Notes: generated by a model not told the origin, from the sequence alone. A DNA stretch of 64,000 bases from a bacterium YEK0313 (GCA_000751295.2 CCMO02000003.1:1-64000), one strand, 5' to 3'; positions 16,179 through 24,974 are shown, counted from the first letter of the stretch. A program made the numbers and translations.

Positions 16179-17706
16179 TCACCGCCATCGCCTGCTTTTC
16201 GCGGCGGCGCTGGACCGAGGAGGGGATGCGCAGCGCCTCGCGGTATTTGGCGACCGTGCGGCGGGCGATGTCGATGCCGGATTCGCGCAGCTTGTCCATG
16301 ATGGCATCGTCGGAGAGGATGTCGGCCGGATCCTCCTGGTCGATCATCTGCTTGATGCGGAAGCGCACCGCCTCGGCCGAATGGCTCTCGCCGCCCTCGG
16401 AGCTCGCGATCGCCGAGGTGAAGAAATATTTCATCTCGAAAATGCCGCGGCTGGTCGCCATCGACTTGTTCGAGGTGACGCGGGAGACCGTCGATTCGTG
16501 CATGCTGATGGCATCCGCGATGGTCTTCAGGTTGAGCGGCCGCAAATATTGGACGCCGAGCGCGAAGAAGGCGTCCTGCTGCCGGACGATCTCGGTCGCG
16601 ACCTTCAGGATCGTGCGGGCCCGCTGGTCGAGCGCGCGGGTCAGCCAGGTCGCCGTCTGCATGGCATCGGCGAGGAAGGTCTTGTCGGTCTCGGTCTTCG
16701 CCGTCTTCGACACGCGCGCATAATAGCTCTGGTTGACCAGGACCTTCGGCAAGGTCTCGGTGTTCAGCTCGACCAGCCAGCCGCCGTCGGGGCCGGCGCG
16801 CACCATGACGTCAGGCACCAGCGCCTGGACCGGCGCGAAACCATAGGCGAGGCCCGGCTTCGGGTTGAGCCGGCGGATCTCCGCGACCATGTCGGCGAGA
16901 TCCTCGTCGTCGACCCCGCAAATGCGCTTCAGCGCCTGGAAGTCGCGGCGCGCCAGAAGGTCGAGATGGCCGACCAGCGCCTGCATGGCCGGATCGAACC
17001 GGTTCTGGTCGCGCAGCTGGATGGCGAGGCATTCGGCAAGGTTGCGCGCGGCGACGCCGGACGGCTCGAAGGCCTGGATCAGGCCGAGAATGCGCTCCAC
17101 CTCCGCCGGATCGGCGCCGAGACGGTCGGCGACATCGGCCGTCGTCACGGTCAGGTAGCCCGCCTCGTCGACGGCATCGATCAGCATCTGGCCGATCAGC
17201 CGCTGCTGCGGCGTCTCGACGGCCAGGGCGAGCTGGTTGGACAGATGATCGGCCAGCGAAAGATCGGCGGAGACAAAGGCTTCGAGATTGTAGTCGTCCT
17301 CGTCGCGGCCACCCGAACCGACATTCGACCAGGACGAGGTCATCGGATCGGAGGCGGCGTCGGCGTGGCGCACCTCCGGACCCTTGTCGTCCGGAAAGAC
17401 GTTTTCCATTTCCGTGCCGAGCCGCTCCTCGATGGCGGTGCGGCTGCTGTCGAGCTCGTCGCCGAGCCAGTCGCCGGCCTCCGCATCGCGCTCGACGGCG
17501 GGGGGCGCGACGGGCGCCTCACCGTCGACGGCCGGCTCGGGGGCGGGCTCCGCCCGCTCCAGAAGCGGGTTCTTCTCGAGCTCCGCCTCGACATAGGCGA
17601 CGAGGTCGAGATTGGACAGCTGCAGGAGCTTGATGGCCTGCATGAGCTGGGGCGTCATGACCAGGGACTGGCCGACGCGAAGCTCCAATCGTGCAGAGAG
17701 CGCCAT
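16174..17706 (-). CDS. rpoN: RNA polymerase sigma-54 factor
   Basis: RpoN directs RNA polymerase to -24/-12 promoters and needs AAA+ activators. The 510-residue protein has region I (ALSARLELRVGQSLVMTPQLMQAIKLLQLSNLDL), an acidic region II (about 55-140), the core-binding region III and the RpoN box ARRTVAKYREALRIPSS at the C-terminus. The ATG at 17706 has AAGGA about seven bases upstream; a longer frame to 17772 lacks one. It follows lptB in the conserved lptC-lptA-lptB-rpoN order, but the expected hpf and ptsN are absent downstream, replaced by the heptamer repeat and proB. Confidence 0.97.
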   Translation of the reverse strand: MALSARLELRVGQSLVMTPQLMQAIKLLQLSNLDLVAYVEAELEKNPLLERAEPAPEPAVDGEAPVAPPAVERDAEAGDWLGDELDSSRTAIEERLGTEMENVFPDDKGPEVRHADAASDPMTSSWSNVGSGGRDEDDYNLEAFVSADLSLADHLSNQLALAVETPQQRLIGQMLIDAVDEAGYLTVTTADVADRLGADPAEVERILGLIQAFEPSGVAARNLAECLAIQLRDQNRFDPAMQALVGHLDLLARRDFQALKRICGVDDEDLADMVAEIRRLNPKPGLAYGFAPVQALVPDVMVRAGPDGGWLVELNTETLPKVLVNQSYYARVSKTAKTETDKTFLADAMQTATWLTRALDQRARTILKVATEIVRQQDAFFALGVQYLRPLNLKTIADAISMHESTVSRVTSNKSMATSRGIFEMKYFFTSAIASSEGGESHSAEAVRFRIKQMIDQEDPADILSDDAIMDKLRESGIDIARRTVAKYREALRIPSSVQRRREKQAMAVS

Positions 17707-17873
17707 CGTTTTCCTTGCTACCACGGGATGTGGACCGCCTCTTTCCAAGAGAGCGGGCGCAGGCTGATTCAATAGATCGGGCGCGCGCCATTAGCAAGGT
17801 TCATGCCATAACTGGCGTGACCGTTCGGTTAAACCGCTTCCCTAGCGTTATTTACGGGACCTTACCTGCACCG

Positions 17874-18767
17874 TCAGAGACGGAATTCCTCGCCGAGGTA
17901 AAGCCGCCTGACATCCGGGTTGGAGACGATCTCGTCGGGCGTGCCTTCCATCAGGACCTGGCCGGAATGGATGATGTAGGCGCGGTCGATGAGGCCGAGC
18001 GTCTCGCGCACATTGTGGTCGGTGATCAGCACGCCGATGCTGCGCTCCTTGAGGTGGCGCACCAGGTTCTGGATATCGCCGACCGCGATCGGATCGATGC
18101 CGGCGAAAGGCTCGTCGAGCAGCATGAAGGACGGCTTGGTGGCGAGCGCGCGGGCGATTTCGAGGCGCCGGCGCTCACCACCCGACAGGGCGATCGCCGG
18201 GCTCTTGCGGAGCCTTGCAATGTTGAACTCGTCGAGCAGCTCGTCGAGCTCGTATTCGCGCTTCTTCTTGTCGCGCTCTGTCACTTCGAGGACGGCGCGG
18301 ATATTGTCCTCGACATTGAGGCCGCGGAAGATCGAGGCTTCCTGCGGCAGATAGCCGATGCCGAGGCGCGCGCGCCGGTACATGGGCAGCGCGGTAATGT
18401 CGTGGCCGTCGAGCTCGGTGCGGCCCTTGTCGGCCTCGACGAGGCCGGTGATCATGTAGAAAACCGTGGTCTTGCCGGCGCCGTTCGGCCCGAGCAGGCC
18501 GACCGCCTCGCCGCGACGCACGTCCAGGCTGACGCCACGCACCACCGCCCGGCCCTTGTAGGACTTCCACACGCCGTGAACGCTGAGGATGCCCTCGCCG
18601 GAGCGCGGCTCGTACTGGCCCTGAACCTTCGGCTCCGGCGGCGGCGGTTCGAGCGCGGCGACGTCATCGGCCATCTGGCGGATCAGCCAATCGCCGTCGA
18701 TCGGCGGCGCCGCCTCCGCGGGAGTGCGGCGCCCGAAAAGTCCTGCCATCCGGTCGAGAACGGTCAT
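17874..18767 (-). CDS. lptB: LPS export ABC transporter ATPase LptB
   Basis: LptB powers extraction of lipopolysaccharide from the inner membrane with LptF and LptG. The ABC domain has Walker A GPNGAGKTT, the signature LSGGERRRLEIARA and Walker B FMLLDEPFAGIDP, and ends RRLYLGEEFRL as LptB usually does. An N-terminal extension of about 55 residues (Pro/Glu-rich) precedes the ABC domain, which is long for LptB but known in alphaproteobacteria. 24 bp separate it from lptA upstream; the 167-bp gap to rpoN may hold an rpoN promoter. Confidence 0.97.
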   Translation of the reverse strand: MTVLDRMAGLFGRRTPAEAAPPIDGDWLIRQMADDVAALEPPPPEPKVQGQYEPRSGEGILSVHGVWKSYKGRAVVRGVSLDVRRGEAVGLLGPNGAGKTTVFYMITGLVEADKGRTELDGHDITALPMYRRARLGIGYLPQEASIFRGLNVEDNIRAVLEVTERDKKKREYELDELLDEFNIARLRKSPAIALSGGERRRLEIARALATKPSFMLLDEPFAGIDPIAVGDIQNLVRHLKERSIGVLITDHNVRETLGLIDRAYIIHSGQVLMEGTPDEIVSNPDVRRLYLGEEFRL

Positions 18768-18791
18768 GCGTGGGTCCTTGAGGCCCTTCTC

Positions 18792-19484
18792 TCAGCCACG
18801 CGGTCCGCGCGGCGGTTGCGCCGGACGCACCGGCGAGCTCGGCACGCAGTCCGGATTGCTGGTCCGGCTGCCGCCGGCCGCGGCGGCGTTCGGCCCGCCC
18901 CCCGACAGGACGCCCGAGACGCGCCCGCCAGTCGAGGCGCCGCCGTCGAGGCGTACGCGATTCTGGGTGAGATCGGCATGCAACCGGCTGCCGCGCAGGA
19001 CGTTCTCGCACTGGGTCAGCACGACATTGCCTTCCAGGATCGCCTCGTTGCGCCGGGCGTCGAACGAGCCGCGCTCGGCCGTCGCGGTCTGATTCTTCGA
19101 CTGGACCATGACGCCGCCCTGCATTTCGAAACGGCGGACATTCTGCTGGCCCGGCTGCTGGCCGGCGCCCGGGACGGTGGCCGGCCGGCCCTGGTTCTGC
19201 CCCGACGTGTCCTCATAGAGAATGACGAGGCGCCCGGTCGACAGGTTCGATTCGCCCTGCCGGACGCGGACATTGCCGGTCAGCACCGCCTTCTTCTCGT
19301 TGTCGAACACCTCGGCGCGGTCGGCCTCGAAATTGATCGGCTGGTCGCGGTTCTGGGAAAAACCGACAAAGGGGCTGCCGGCCTGCTGGGCGAGCGCGGG
19401 AGCGCCCGACAGTCCGGCGACGAGCGTCAGCGGCAGAAGGGCCGCAAGGCGGCGCGGGGGCAGGACAAGGCCGGCCAGCGTCAT
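18792..19484 (-). CDS. lptA: LPS transport periplasmic protein LptA
   Basis: LptA bridges the periplasm and carries LPS from LptC to LptD. The 230-residue protein has a signal peptide ending ALA and the OstA-type beta-jellyroll with PINFEADRAEVFDNEKKAVLTGNV and the second repeat TATAERGSFDARRNEAILEGNVVL. A low-complexity Pro/Gly/Arg tail follows from about residue 190. It sits between lptC and lptB on one transcript. Confidence 0.94.
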   Translation of the reverse strand: MTLAGLVLPPRRLAALLPLTLVAGLSGAPALAQQAGSPFVGFSQNRDQPINFEADRAEVFDNEKKAVLTGNVRVRQGESNLSTGRLVILYEDTSGQNQGRPATVPGAGQQPGQQNVRRFEMQGGVMVQSKNQTATAERGSFDARRNEAILEGNVVLTQCENVLRGSRLHADLTQNRVRLDGGASTGGRVSGVLSGGGPNAAAAGGSRTSNPDCVPSSPVRPAQPPRGPRG

Positions 19485-19501
19485 TTTCGTCGGTCTCCGG
19501 A

Positions 19502-20254
19502 TCAGCGTGGTGCAGTGTCGTTGCGGGGCGCCGCGGGTGCGGCCGGGGTTTCGGCGGGCGAGCCTTCGAGCGAAGGATCGGGCGGTTCGGGCGTGAAGTT
19601 ACCACGAACCGAGCCTTCGAGCAGAATGACTTTGCCATTCTCGCTGATCTGCATGCGATCACCCGACACTTCGCCGCGCGGCGAGGACAGAAAGACCGGT
19701 CCGGTGGCACTGATCGTCCCGGCACGCGTATCGACCACCGCGGTGCGCACCCGGCCCTCCTGGCCGTTGGTGGTGGTGACCGTGACGTCGGCTGTCAGCT
19801 GAACGACGCCCGACTTGGTGTCAAGCACGCCGCTGGAGGAAACGACACGGGCCATGCCGCCGCCCTCGAGCTCCATCTCCGCATCGATCGCCGAGAGGCC
19901 GACCACGTTGGAATGGGCGACATCATGCTCGGCGCGGGTGGCGGTGACGCGGTAGAAGCGGTTGTCGGTCGTGTAGCCGGTCAGCCGCGGCGCCTCCATG
20001 GTCACCTTGGAGCCGGACAGCGACAGGGCGCCGATCGACACCGGCAGGTTGAGCGCGCGAAACGGATCCCACCAGCTGATGGCGCTGACCACCGCCACCA
20101 GAAGCGCGGCCGTGACCGGCACCACGATGCGCAGGCGCCGGACCCGGCGCGAATGGCGATAGGCGGCGCGGAACGCCTCGGCGCGCTCGGCGACGCCGAG
20201 TGCGCCGCCGGCGGCGCCTCCGAAGTCGTCGAGCGGACGTGCGGCCATCGTCAT
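19502..20254 (-). CDS. lptC: LPS export protein LptC
   Basis: LptC is a bitopic inner-membrane protein that passes LPS from LptBFG to LptA. Residues 38-60 form the single membrane helix (RLRIVVPVTAALLVAVVSAISW), followed by a periplasmic jellyroll with MEAPRLTGYTTDNRFYRVTATRAEHD and EVSGDRMQISENGKVILLEGSV near the end. The C-terminus is Pro/Ala-rich. 250 residues. Two adjacent ATGs (20254 and 20248) are possible starts. The upstream rnd-type gene ends 140 bp away on the opposite side of a short gap. Confidence 0.92.
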   Translation of the reverse strand: MTMAARPLDDFGGAAGGALGVAERAEAFRAAYRHSRRVRRLRIVVPVTAALLVAVVSAISWWDPFRALNLPVSIGALSLSGSKVTMEAPRLTGYTTDNRFYRVTATRAEHDVAHSNVVGLSAIDAEMELEGGGMARVVSSSGVLDTKSGVVQLTADVTVTTTNGQEGRVRTAVVDTRAGTISATGPVFLSSPRGEVSGDRMQISENGKVILLEGSVRGNFTPEPPDPSLEGSPAETPAAPAAPRNDTAPR

Positions 20255-20394
20255 TCCCTTGCGGCTGGCTTCGGCCGGGCGGCCGGTTTGGCTGGCAGGC
20301 GGCGGACTTTATCCCGTTCTATGGCTCCAGCATGGCGGGAACGGGAAAACGGACGATTTGGGATGTAGGATGCCGATCGAATGATCGCCAGGGT

Positions 20395-21012
20395 TTACGA
20401 ATGGGCAAAAATATCGGTTTCGGGCCAGCCGGCAAGATCGAGATCGGCGCGGGTGGGCAGGAACCGGAAACAGGCTTCCGCCAGCGCCGTGCGCCCTTCG
20501 CGCGCCAGCATGGCGTCGAGCCGGTCCTTCAGGGCATGCAGATGCAGCACATCGGACGCGGCATAGTCGAGCTGCGCCGGGCTGAGCGTCTCGGCCGCCC
20601 AGTCCGAGCTCTGCTGGGCCTTGGAGATATCGAGTCCGAGGAGATCCCTGGTCAGGTCCTTCAACCCGTGCCGGTCGGTATAGGTGCGGACCAGGCGCGA
20701 GGCGATCTTGGTGCAGTAGACCGGCGCGGTGGTGACGCCGAAGGCATGCTTCATCACGGCGATGTCGAAACGGGCGAAGTGGAACAGCTTGACGATGCCC
20801 GGATCGGTGAGCAGGGCCATGAGATTGGCCGGCTTCGGCTGGCCCGGCCGGATCTGCACCACGTCGGCCGTGCCGTCGCCGGGCGACAGCTGGACGACGC
20901 AGAGCCGGTCGCGCTGCGGAATGAGACCGAGCGTCTCGGTATCGATCGCGACCACACCGACGCGATAGTGGTTGAGGTCGGGCAGGTCGCCCACATGCGA
21001 ACGGATGGTCAT
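20395..21012 (-). CDS. rnd: Ribonuclease D-like 3'-5' exonuclease
   Basis: A DEDD-family 3'-5' exonuclease. The first acidic pair is in VVAIDTETLGL, the second region in FHFARFDIAVM, and the last (DYAASDVLHL) carries the Tyr/Asp of DEDDy. At 205 residues it lacks the HRDC domains of E. coli RNase D, as is usual for the short alphaproteobacterial protein beside lptC. It probably trims tRNA or other small RNA 3' ends. It diverges from the DUF2948 gene. Confidence 0.92.
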   Translation of the reverse strand: MTIRSHVGDLPDLNHYRVGVVAIDTETLGLIPQRDRLCVVQLSPGDGTADVVQIRPGQPKPANLMALLTDPGIVKLFHFARFDIAVMKHAFGVTTAPVYCTKIASRLVRTYTDRHGLKDLTRDLLGLDISKAQQSSDWAAETLSPAQLDYAASDVLHLHALKDRLDAMLAREGRTALAEACFRFLPTRADLDLAGWPETDIFAHS

Positions 21013-21105
21013 CGGGTTCGGGCTCGAATAAGGGACAGGTCACGCGCGCCTGTGGACGAGGCGACCGTTCTCCCGTCCTATAAGACCGCCGCCGGAAGAA
21101 ATCCA

Positions 21106-21142
21106 ATGACGACGGACATCCCATGACCGCGGAAATCCGATG
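21106..21142 (+). promoter_or_regulatory. Triplicated start site: two coupled 6-codon mini-ORFs before DUF2948
   Basis: ATG codons at 21106, 21123 and 21140 recur every 17 bases in an imperfect tandem repeat (ATGAC..CGGA.ATCC). The first two open six-codon ORFs (MTTDIP and MTAEIR), each with its TGA overlapping the next ATG as ATGA. The third ATG starts the DUF2948 gene. Each ATG is preceded by a GGA-type ribosome site. This could couple or tune translation; it may also be a chance duplication of the initiation region. Confidence 0.6.
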
Positions 21143-21574
21143 ACCGCCACGCCACTGAAACTCTTCGCCTTCGACGCCGACGACCTCGGCGTCCTGTCGG
21201 TTCATCTGCAGGACGCCGTCGTCAAGGCGTCCGACATCGCCTTCATTGCCAAGGGCAAGCAGTTCGCCTTCGTCTGCAATCGGTTCGACTGGGCCGCGGC
21301 CGAAGGCGGCGAAAATCAGCGCCGGCGCACCGGCGTGCGCTTCGAGCGGGTCGGCGCGGTCAGCGCCAGGGGCATCACCAAGGGCACCGACACCGTGCTC
21401 AACCTGCTCGCCCTGCGCTTCGAGCCGGGCGAGGAACCGGCCGGCACGATCGAGCTCGTCTTTGCCGGCGACGCCGCCATACGCCTCAAGGTCGAATGTA
21501 TCGAGGCGGCACTGGACGATCTCGGGCCGATGTGGGCGACCGGGCCGAAACCGGACCACGGCCAGGGCAGCTGA
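21140..21574 (+). CDS. DUF2948 family protein
   Basis: The 144-residue soluble protein matches DUF2948, small alphaproteobacterial proteins of unknown role: LKLFAFDADDLGVLSVHLQDAVVKASDIAF at the start, FVCNRFDWA, RRRTGVRFERV and the C-terminal LKVECIEAALDDLG. In many relatives this gene lies between murA and hisD; here it stands alone, between rnd (divergent) and a LysR gene (convergent). Its start is the third of three repeated ATGs. Confidence 0.85.
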   Translation: MTATPLKLFAFDADDLGVLSVHLQDAVVKASDIAFIAKGKQFAFVCNRFDWAAAEGGENQRRRTGVRFERVGAVSARGITKGTDTVLNLLALRFEPGEEPAGTIELVFAGDAAIRLKVECIEAALDDLGPMWATGPKPDHGQGS

Positions 21575-21606
21575 CCGGAGAGCCGAAACGCGCCTTCTCC
21601 ACGGCT

Positions 21607-22488
21607 TCAGCCGGCCGCCGCCGCGCCGGCAAGGTCGGCCACCGCCTCGATCGTCGCGGCATCGGGCGTCGCCCGCCAGGCCGCGACGAAATCGAGATCG
21701 GGCAGCTGCACCGCCGTATCGATCCGCTTCAGCTCGCCGGCCGTCAGCTTCTCGGCGGCGATCGGGCTTGGGATGGCGGCGATGCCGAGCCCGTCCTCGG
21801 CCATGCGCAGGATGGTGGCGAGCGAGGCCGAGGCGTGGATATGCACCGGCGGCAGGCCCGACACCGAGAACAGCTCGCGGATCACGAGATAGGGCCGCGT
21901 GTTACGGGAGAAGGTCACGATGGGATGGGCGCCGAGCTCGGCGAGCGTGAGCCGGCCGGCCGGCAGGCGGAGGCTGTTGCTGGCGAAGAAGCCGAGCGGA
22001 TAGGTGCAGAGCGGCCGGTTCTTCAGATGGGGCGCGCCGAGCGGCCCGAGCATGAAAGCAAGGTCGATCTCCTGGGCGATGAGGCGCTGGCGCAGGCTGG
22101 GCGAGATGTCGACCTCGATCTCCAGCGCGAGGCGCGGATAGGCCTTGGCCATGCGCTCGACGAAACGCGACAGCCAGGTGTGGACGACGGTTTCGGCCAC
22201 GCCGAGACGCAGCGTGCCCCGGATCGCCGAACGGTCGGCGATGCCGTGCAGCATTTCCGCCCGCAGCCGGATCAGCCGCTCGGCATAGTCGAGCACGTGA
22301 CGGCCGGCTTCGGTCGGCGTCACCTGCCGGCTTTCGCGCTCGAGCAGACGTGCGCCGATCTCGGCCTCGAGCTGGGCGATGCGCTGCGACACCGCCGGCT
22401 GGGTCGTGTTCAGCTTGTCGGCGGCGCGATGAAAGCTCTTCAGGGTGGCGACCCAGACGAGCGTTTCGAGCGCTTTGAAATCAATCAT
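21607..22488 (-). CDS. LysR-family transcriptional regulator
   Basis: The first 65 residues form the LysR helix-turn-helix (FKALETLVWVATLKSFHRAADKLNTTQPAVSQRIAQLE); the rest is the periplasmic-binding-like effector domain. 293 residues from the ATG at 22488; the longer open frame to 22569 crosses the putative operators. It diverges from the DUF1445 hydro-lyase, cupin and TRAP genes, which are its likely targets, with an acid or keto acid as inducer by analogy. Confidence 0.9.
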   Translation of the reverse strand: MIDFKALETLVWVATLKSFHRAADKLNTTQPAVSQRIAQLEAEIGARLLERESRQVTPTEAGRHVLDYAERLIRLRAEMLHGIADRSAIRGTLRLGVAETVVHTWLSRFVERMAKAYPRLALEIEVDISPSLRQRLIAQEIDLAFMLGPLGAPHLKNRPLCTYPLGFFASNSLRLPAGRLTLAELGAHPIVTFSRNTRPYLVIRELFSVSGLPPVHIHASASLATILRMAEDGLGIAAIPSPIAAEKLTAGELKRIDTAVQLPDLDFVAAWRATPDAATIEAVADLAGAAAAG

Positions 22489-22568
22489 TCTACTGCGGCT
22501 TCGATTAGTAGAATTTATCGCTGCCGATCCAAACTTCGGATTGGACCGGATGCAACAGGAATGTTGCA
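22487..22568. promoter_or_regulatory. Three stacked inverted repeats in the LysR/hydro-lyase promoter
   Basis: Three dyads lie in the 119-bp divergent gap. ATTCTACT (22487-22494) and AGTAGAAT (22507-22514) are perfect 8-bp arms 12 bp apart and begin at the LysR start codon, fitting autorepression. TCCAA (22528-22532) pairs with TTGGA (22541-22545). TGCAACA (22551-22557) pairs with TGTTGCA (22562-22568), 40 bp before the hydro-lyase start. Spacing suits LysR-type binding and activation sites. Confidence 0.55.
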
Positions 22569-22607
22569 CTTGCTCTGCGCAATCACATTCGTGCTTGGGG
22601 GAGCCCG

Positions 22608-23438
22608 ATGGCCATGCTGCAGACGAAGGACGCCCACAGCCGTCCCGACGGCGAGACCACGCTCACCGACCCCGTCGCCGTGCGCCATGCGGTGCGCCGG
22701 GGCGCCATTACCGGCCAGACGGCTGGCCTGGCCCGCGGCCATGTCCAGGGCAATCTCGCCATCCTGCCGAAGGCGCTGGCGGCCGATTTCCTGCGCTTCT
22801 GCACGCTCAACCCGAAACCCTGCCCGGTGATCGGCCTGTCGGAGCCCGGCAATCCCGCCATTCCCGCACTCGGCGCCGATCTCGACATCCGCACCGACAT
22901 CCCGCAGTACCGGGTCTGGCGCGACGGCGAGCTGGTCGACGAGCCGACCGACATCCGCTCGGTCTGGCGCGAGGATCTGGTCGCCTTCGTGCTCGGCTGC
23001 TCGTTCTCCTTCGAGGAAGCGCTGATCGAGGACGGTCTGCCGCTGCGCCACATTGCCTGCGGCACCGGCGTTCCCGTCTTCCGCACCAGCATCGCCTGTG
23101 CCCCGGCCGGTCCGTTTTCCGGCCCACTGGTCGTTTCGATGCGGCCGTTCCGGCCGGCCGACGCGATCCGCGCCGTGCAGATCACCTCGCGCTTTCCCTC
23201 CGTGCACGGCGCGCCGGTCCATATCGGCCTGCCCGAGGCCATCGGCATCGCCGATATCGCCCGGCCCGACTATGGCGATCCGGTCGAGGTGAAACCCGAC
23301 GAGCTGCCGGTCTTCTGGGCCTGCGGGGTCACGCCGCAGGCGGTCATCGCCGCGACCAGGCCCGCCTTCGCCATCACCCATGCGCCCGGCGCCATGCTGG
23401 TGACCGACCTGAAGAACAGCCGGCTGGCCGCGCTGTGA
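22608..23438 (+). CDS. Putative hydro-lyase, DUF1445 (YcsI/UPF0317) family
   Basis: A 276-residue member of the DUF1445 family. Landmarks: QGNLAILPKALAADFLRFC, PKPCPVIGLSEPGNP, FVLGCSFSFEEAL, HIACGTGVPVFRT, FWACGVTPQ and ITHAPGAMLVTD. In Bacillus the homologue ycsI lies with the 5-oxoprolinase (kip/pxp) genes, and a related domain occurs next to D-glutamate cyclase in animals, so a role in breakdown of a glutamate- or oxoproline-like acid is plausible but not shown. It overlaps the cupin gene and leads a TRAP transporter operon. GGGGGAG precedes the ATG. Confidence 0.9.
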   Translation: MAMLQTKDAHSRPDGETTLTDPVAVRHAVRRGAITGQTAGLARGHVQGNLAILPKALAADFLRFCTLNPKPCPVIGLSEPGNPAIPALGADLDIRTDIPQYRVWRDGELVDEPTDIRSVWREDLVAFVLGCSFSFEEALIEDGLPLRHIACGTGVPVFRTSIACAPAGPFSGPLVVSMRPFRPADAIRAVQITSRFPSVHGAPVHIGLPEAIGIADIARPDYGDPVEVKPDELPVFWACGVTPQAVIAATRPAFAITHAPGAMLVTDLKNSRLAAL

Positions 23439-23848
23439 CCGCCGGCGCCGGCGACGCGCATCCCGGTTTCGGCGCCTTCGCCAAGGCGCACCAGGAGTTT
23501 TTCGACGCGCTCGGCCCCGACGGCTGGCGGCCGGTCGCCGGCTATTCCGGCGTCGAGGAGAAGGTCCTCTCCGGCCGGCTCGATCCGGACAGCCGTACGG
23601 GCGCCCTCACCCGCCTGTCCCGCTGGGCGCCGGGCGCGCGCGTCGAGACCGCCGTGAGCCATGCCTGGTGCGAGGAGGTGTTCATCATCTCCGGCACGTT
23701 GTCGATCGGCCTTGCCGGCGGGCCCGGCCCGGTGACGCGGCTCGGCCCCGGCACCTATGCCTGCCGGCCGGCCGACATCCCTCATGGACCGTTCTTCAGC
23801 GAAACCGGCTGCCTGATGATCGAATTCACCTATTTTCCGCCGATCTGA
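23435..23848 (+). CDS. Cupin-domain protein
   Basis: The GTG start at 23435 overlaps the hydro-lyase stop (GTGA). The 137-residue protein has one small beta-barrel: motif 1 HAWCEEVFIISGTLSIG, which contains the Glu and a replaced His of the cupin metal site, and motif 2 GTYACRPADIPHGPF. It may be a metal enzyme or isomerase acting on the product of its neighbour. Substrate unknown. Confidence 0.82.
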   Translation: MTAGAGDAHPGFGAFAKAHQEFFDALGPDGWRPVAGYSGVEEKVLSGRLDPDSRTGALTRLSRWAPGARVETAVSHAWCEEVFIISGTLSIGLAGGPGPVTRLGPGTYACRPADIPHGPFFSETGCLMIEFTYFPPI

Positions 23849-23891
23849 ATCACAAAACGGCCGGTTCACGGCCGATCCAGAGGAGAAACCG

Positions 23892-24974
23892 ATGACGCCA
23901 TTCCGTCCCGCCGCCGCAGCGGCGGCTCTTGCCGGCTGCCTTGCAGGCACGCCGGCAACCCTTGCCCAAGGCCTGCCACCCGGCCCACCGGTCAGCGTGC
24001 AGATGGTGACCCAGCCGGGTCCCGCGCTGCCGCAGCACAGCCGCGTCGACATCCCCATGCTGCGCGACGGCCTACCCCAGCGCTCCGGCGGGCGCATCAG
24101 CGTGACGCTGGCAAGCTGGCCGGAACGCAATCTCAATGGCCCGGAAATCCTGCGCCTCGTCCGGTCCGGCCAGGTCGATATCGGCGCGGTGCCGCTCAAC
24201 ACCGCCTCCGGCGACGTTCCGCTCGCCGATGTCGTCGACCTTGCCGGCCTCAACCCGACGCTGCGCCAGTCCCGGCGGGTGGCCCAGGCCATGCTGCCGG
24301 AGCTGAACCGCGAGCTGGAGCGGTTCGGCGTGAAGATCATCGCCATGTATCCGTTCCCGGCCCAGGTGTTCTTCTGCCGCGACCGGGTGACGAGCCTTGC
24401 CGATCTGCGCGGCAAGCGCATCCGTACCGGCGGCGGCTCGTCCAACGATTTCGTCACCACGATCGGCGGCCAGCCGACCGCCATCGGCTTCCCGGAGGTC
24501 TATGCCGCGCTCGAGCGGGGCGTCGTCGACTGCGCCATCACGGGCACCGCCTCGGGCAATGGCGCGCGCTGGTTCGAGGTGACGCAGAGCCTCTATACGC
24601 TGCCGCTGTTCTGGTCGATCTCTGCCTATGTGGTGAACATCGCCTGGTGGAACCGGCTCGATCCGGCGGTGCGCGGCATGCTCGAGACCACCATGGCCGA
24701 GGTCGAGGAAGCCCAGTGGCAGCTCGGCCGCACCGCGACCGAGGACGGCATCGCCTGCAATACCGGCAACCGCGAAGGCTGCAAGCTCGGCCGCCTCGTC
24801 GACAGCCGGCCGATGACCGCCTTCGAGCCGACGCCGGCCGATACCGAGACGCTGCGCAACGTGCTCGCCTCCACCGTGCTGCCAGCCTGGGTGAAGCGCT
24901 GCGGCGCACGCTGTGGCGAGATCTACAACCGCGTCGTGGCGCCGGTGACCGGCGTCACCTTCGCGAGCAACTGA
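23892..24974 (+). CDS. dctP: TRAP transporter substrate-binding protein (DctP type)
   Basis: Periplasmic receptor that binds an organic acid for the TRAP permease. Signal peptide (about 25 residues), then the DctP fold with ADLRGKRIRTGGGSSNDFV near residue 170 and the family arginine for carboxylate binding in IRTGGG. The segment FPEVYAALERGVVDCAITG is the standard TRAP-T landmark. Unusual Cys pairs occur near the C-terminus (CNTGNREGCK, CGARCG). 360 residues. Ribosome site AGAGGAGAAACCG. Lies downstream of the DUF1445-cupin pair. Confidence 0.92.
   Translation: MTPFRPAAAAAALAGCLAGTPATLAQGLPPGPPVSVQMVTQPGPALPQHSRVDIPMLRDGLPQRSGGRISVTLASWPERNLNGPEILRLVRSGQVDIGAVPLNTASGDVPLADVVDLAGLNPTLRQSRRVAQAMLPELNRELERFGVKIIAMYPFPAQVFFCRDRVTSLADLRGKRIRTGGGSSNDFVTTIGGQPTAIGFPEVYAALERGVVDCAITGTASGNGARWFEVTQSLYTLPLFWSISAYVVNIAWWNRLDPAVRGMLETTMAEVEEAQWQLGRTATEDGIACNTGNREGCKLGRLVDSRPMTAFEPTPADTETLRNVLASTVLPAWVKRCGARCGEIYNRVVAPVTGVTFASN

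Noticed and set aside
17691..19802. Open frame of 703 codons opposite lptB and lptA
   Set aside because: High-GC antisense frame; the minus-strand genes have full family motifs.
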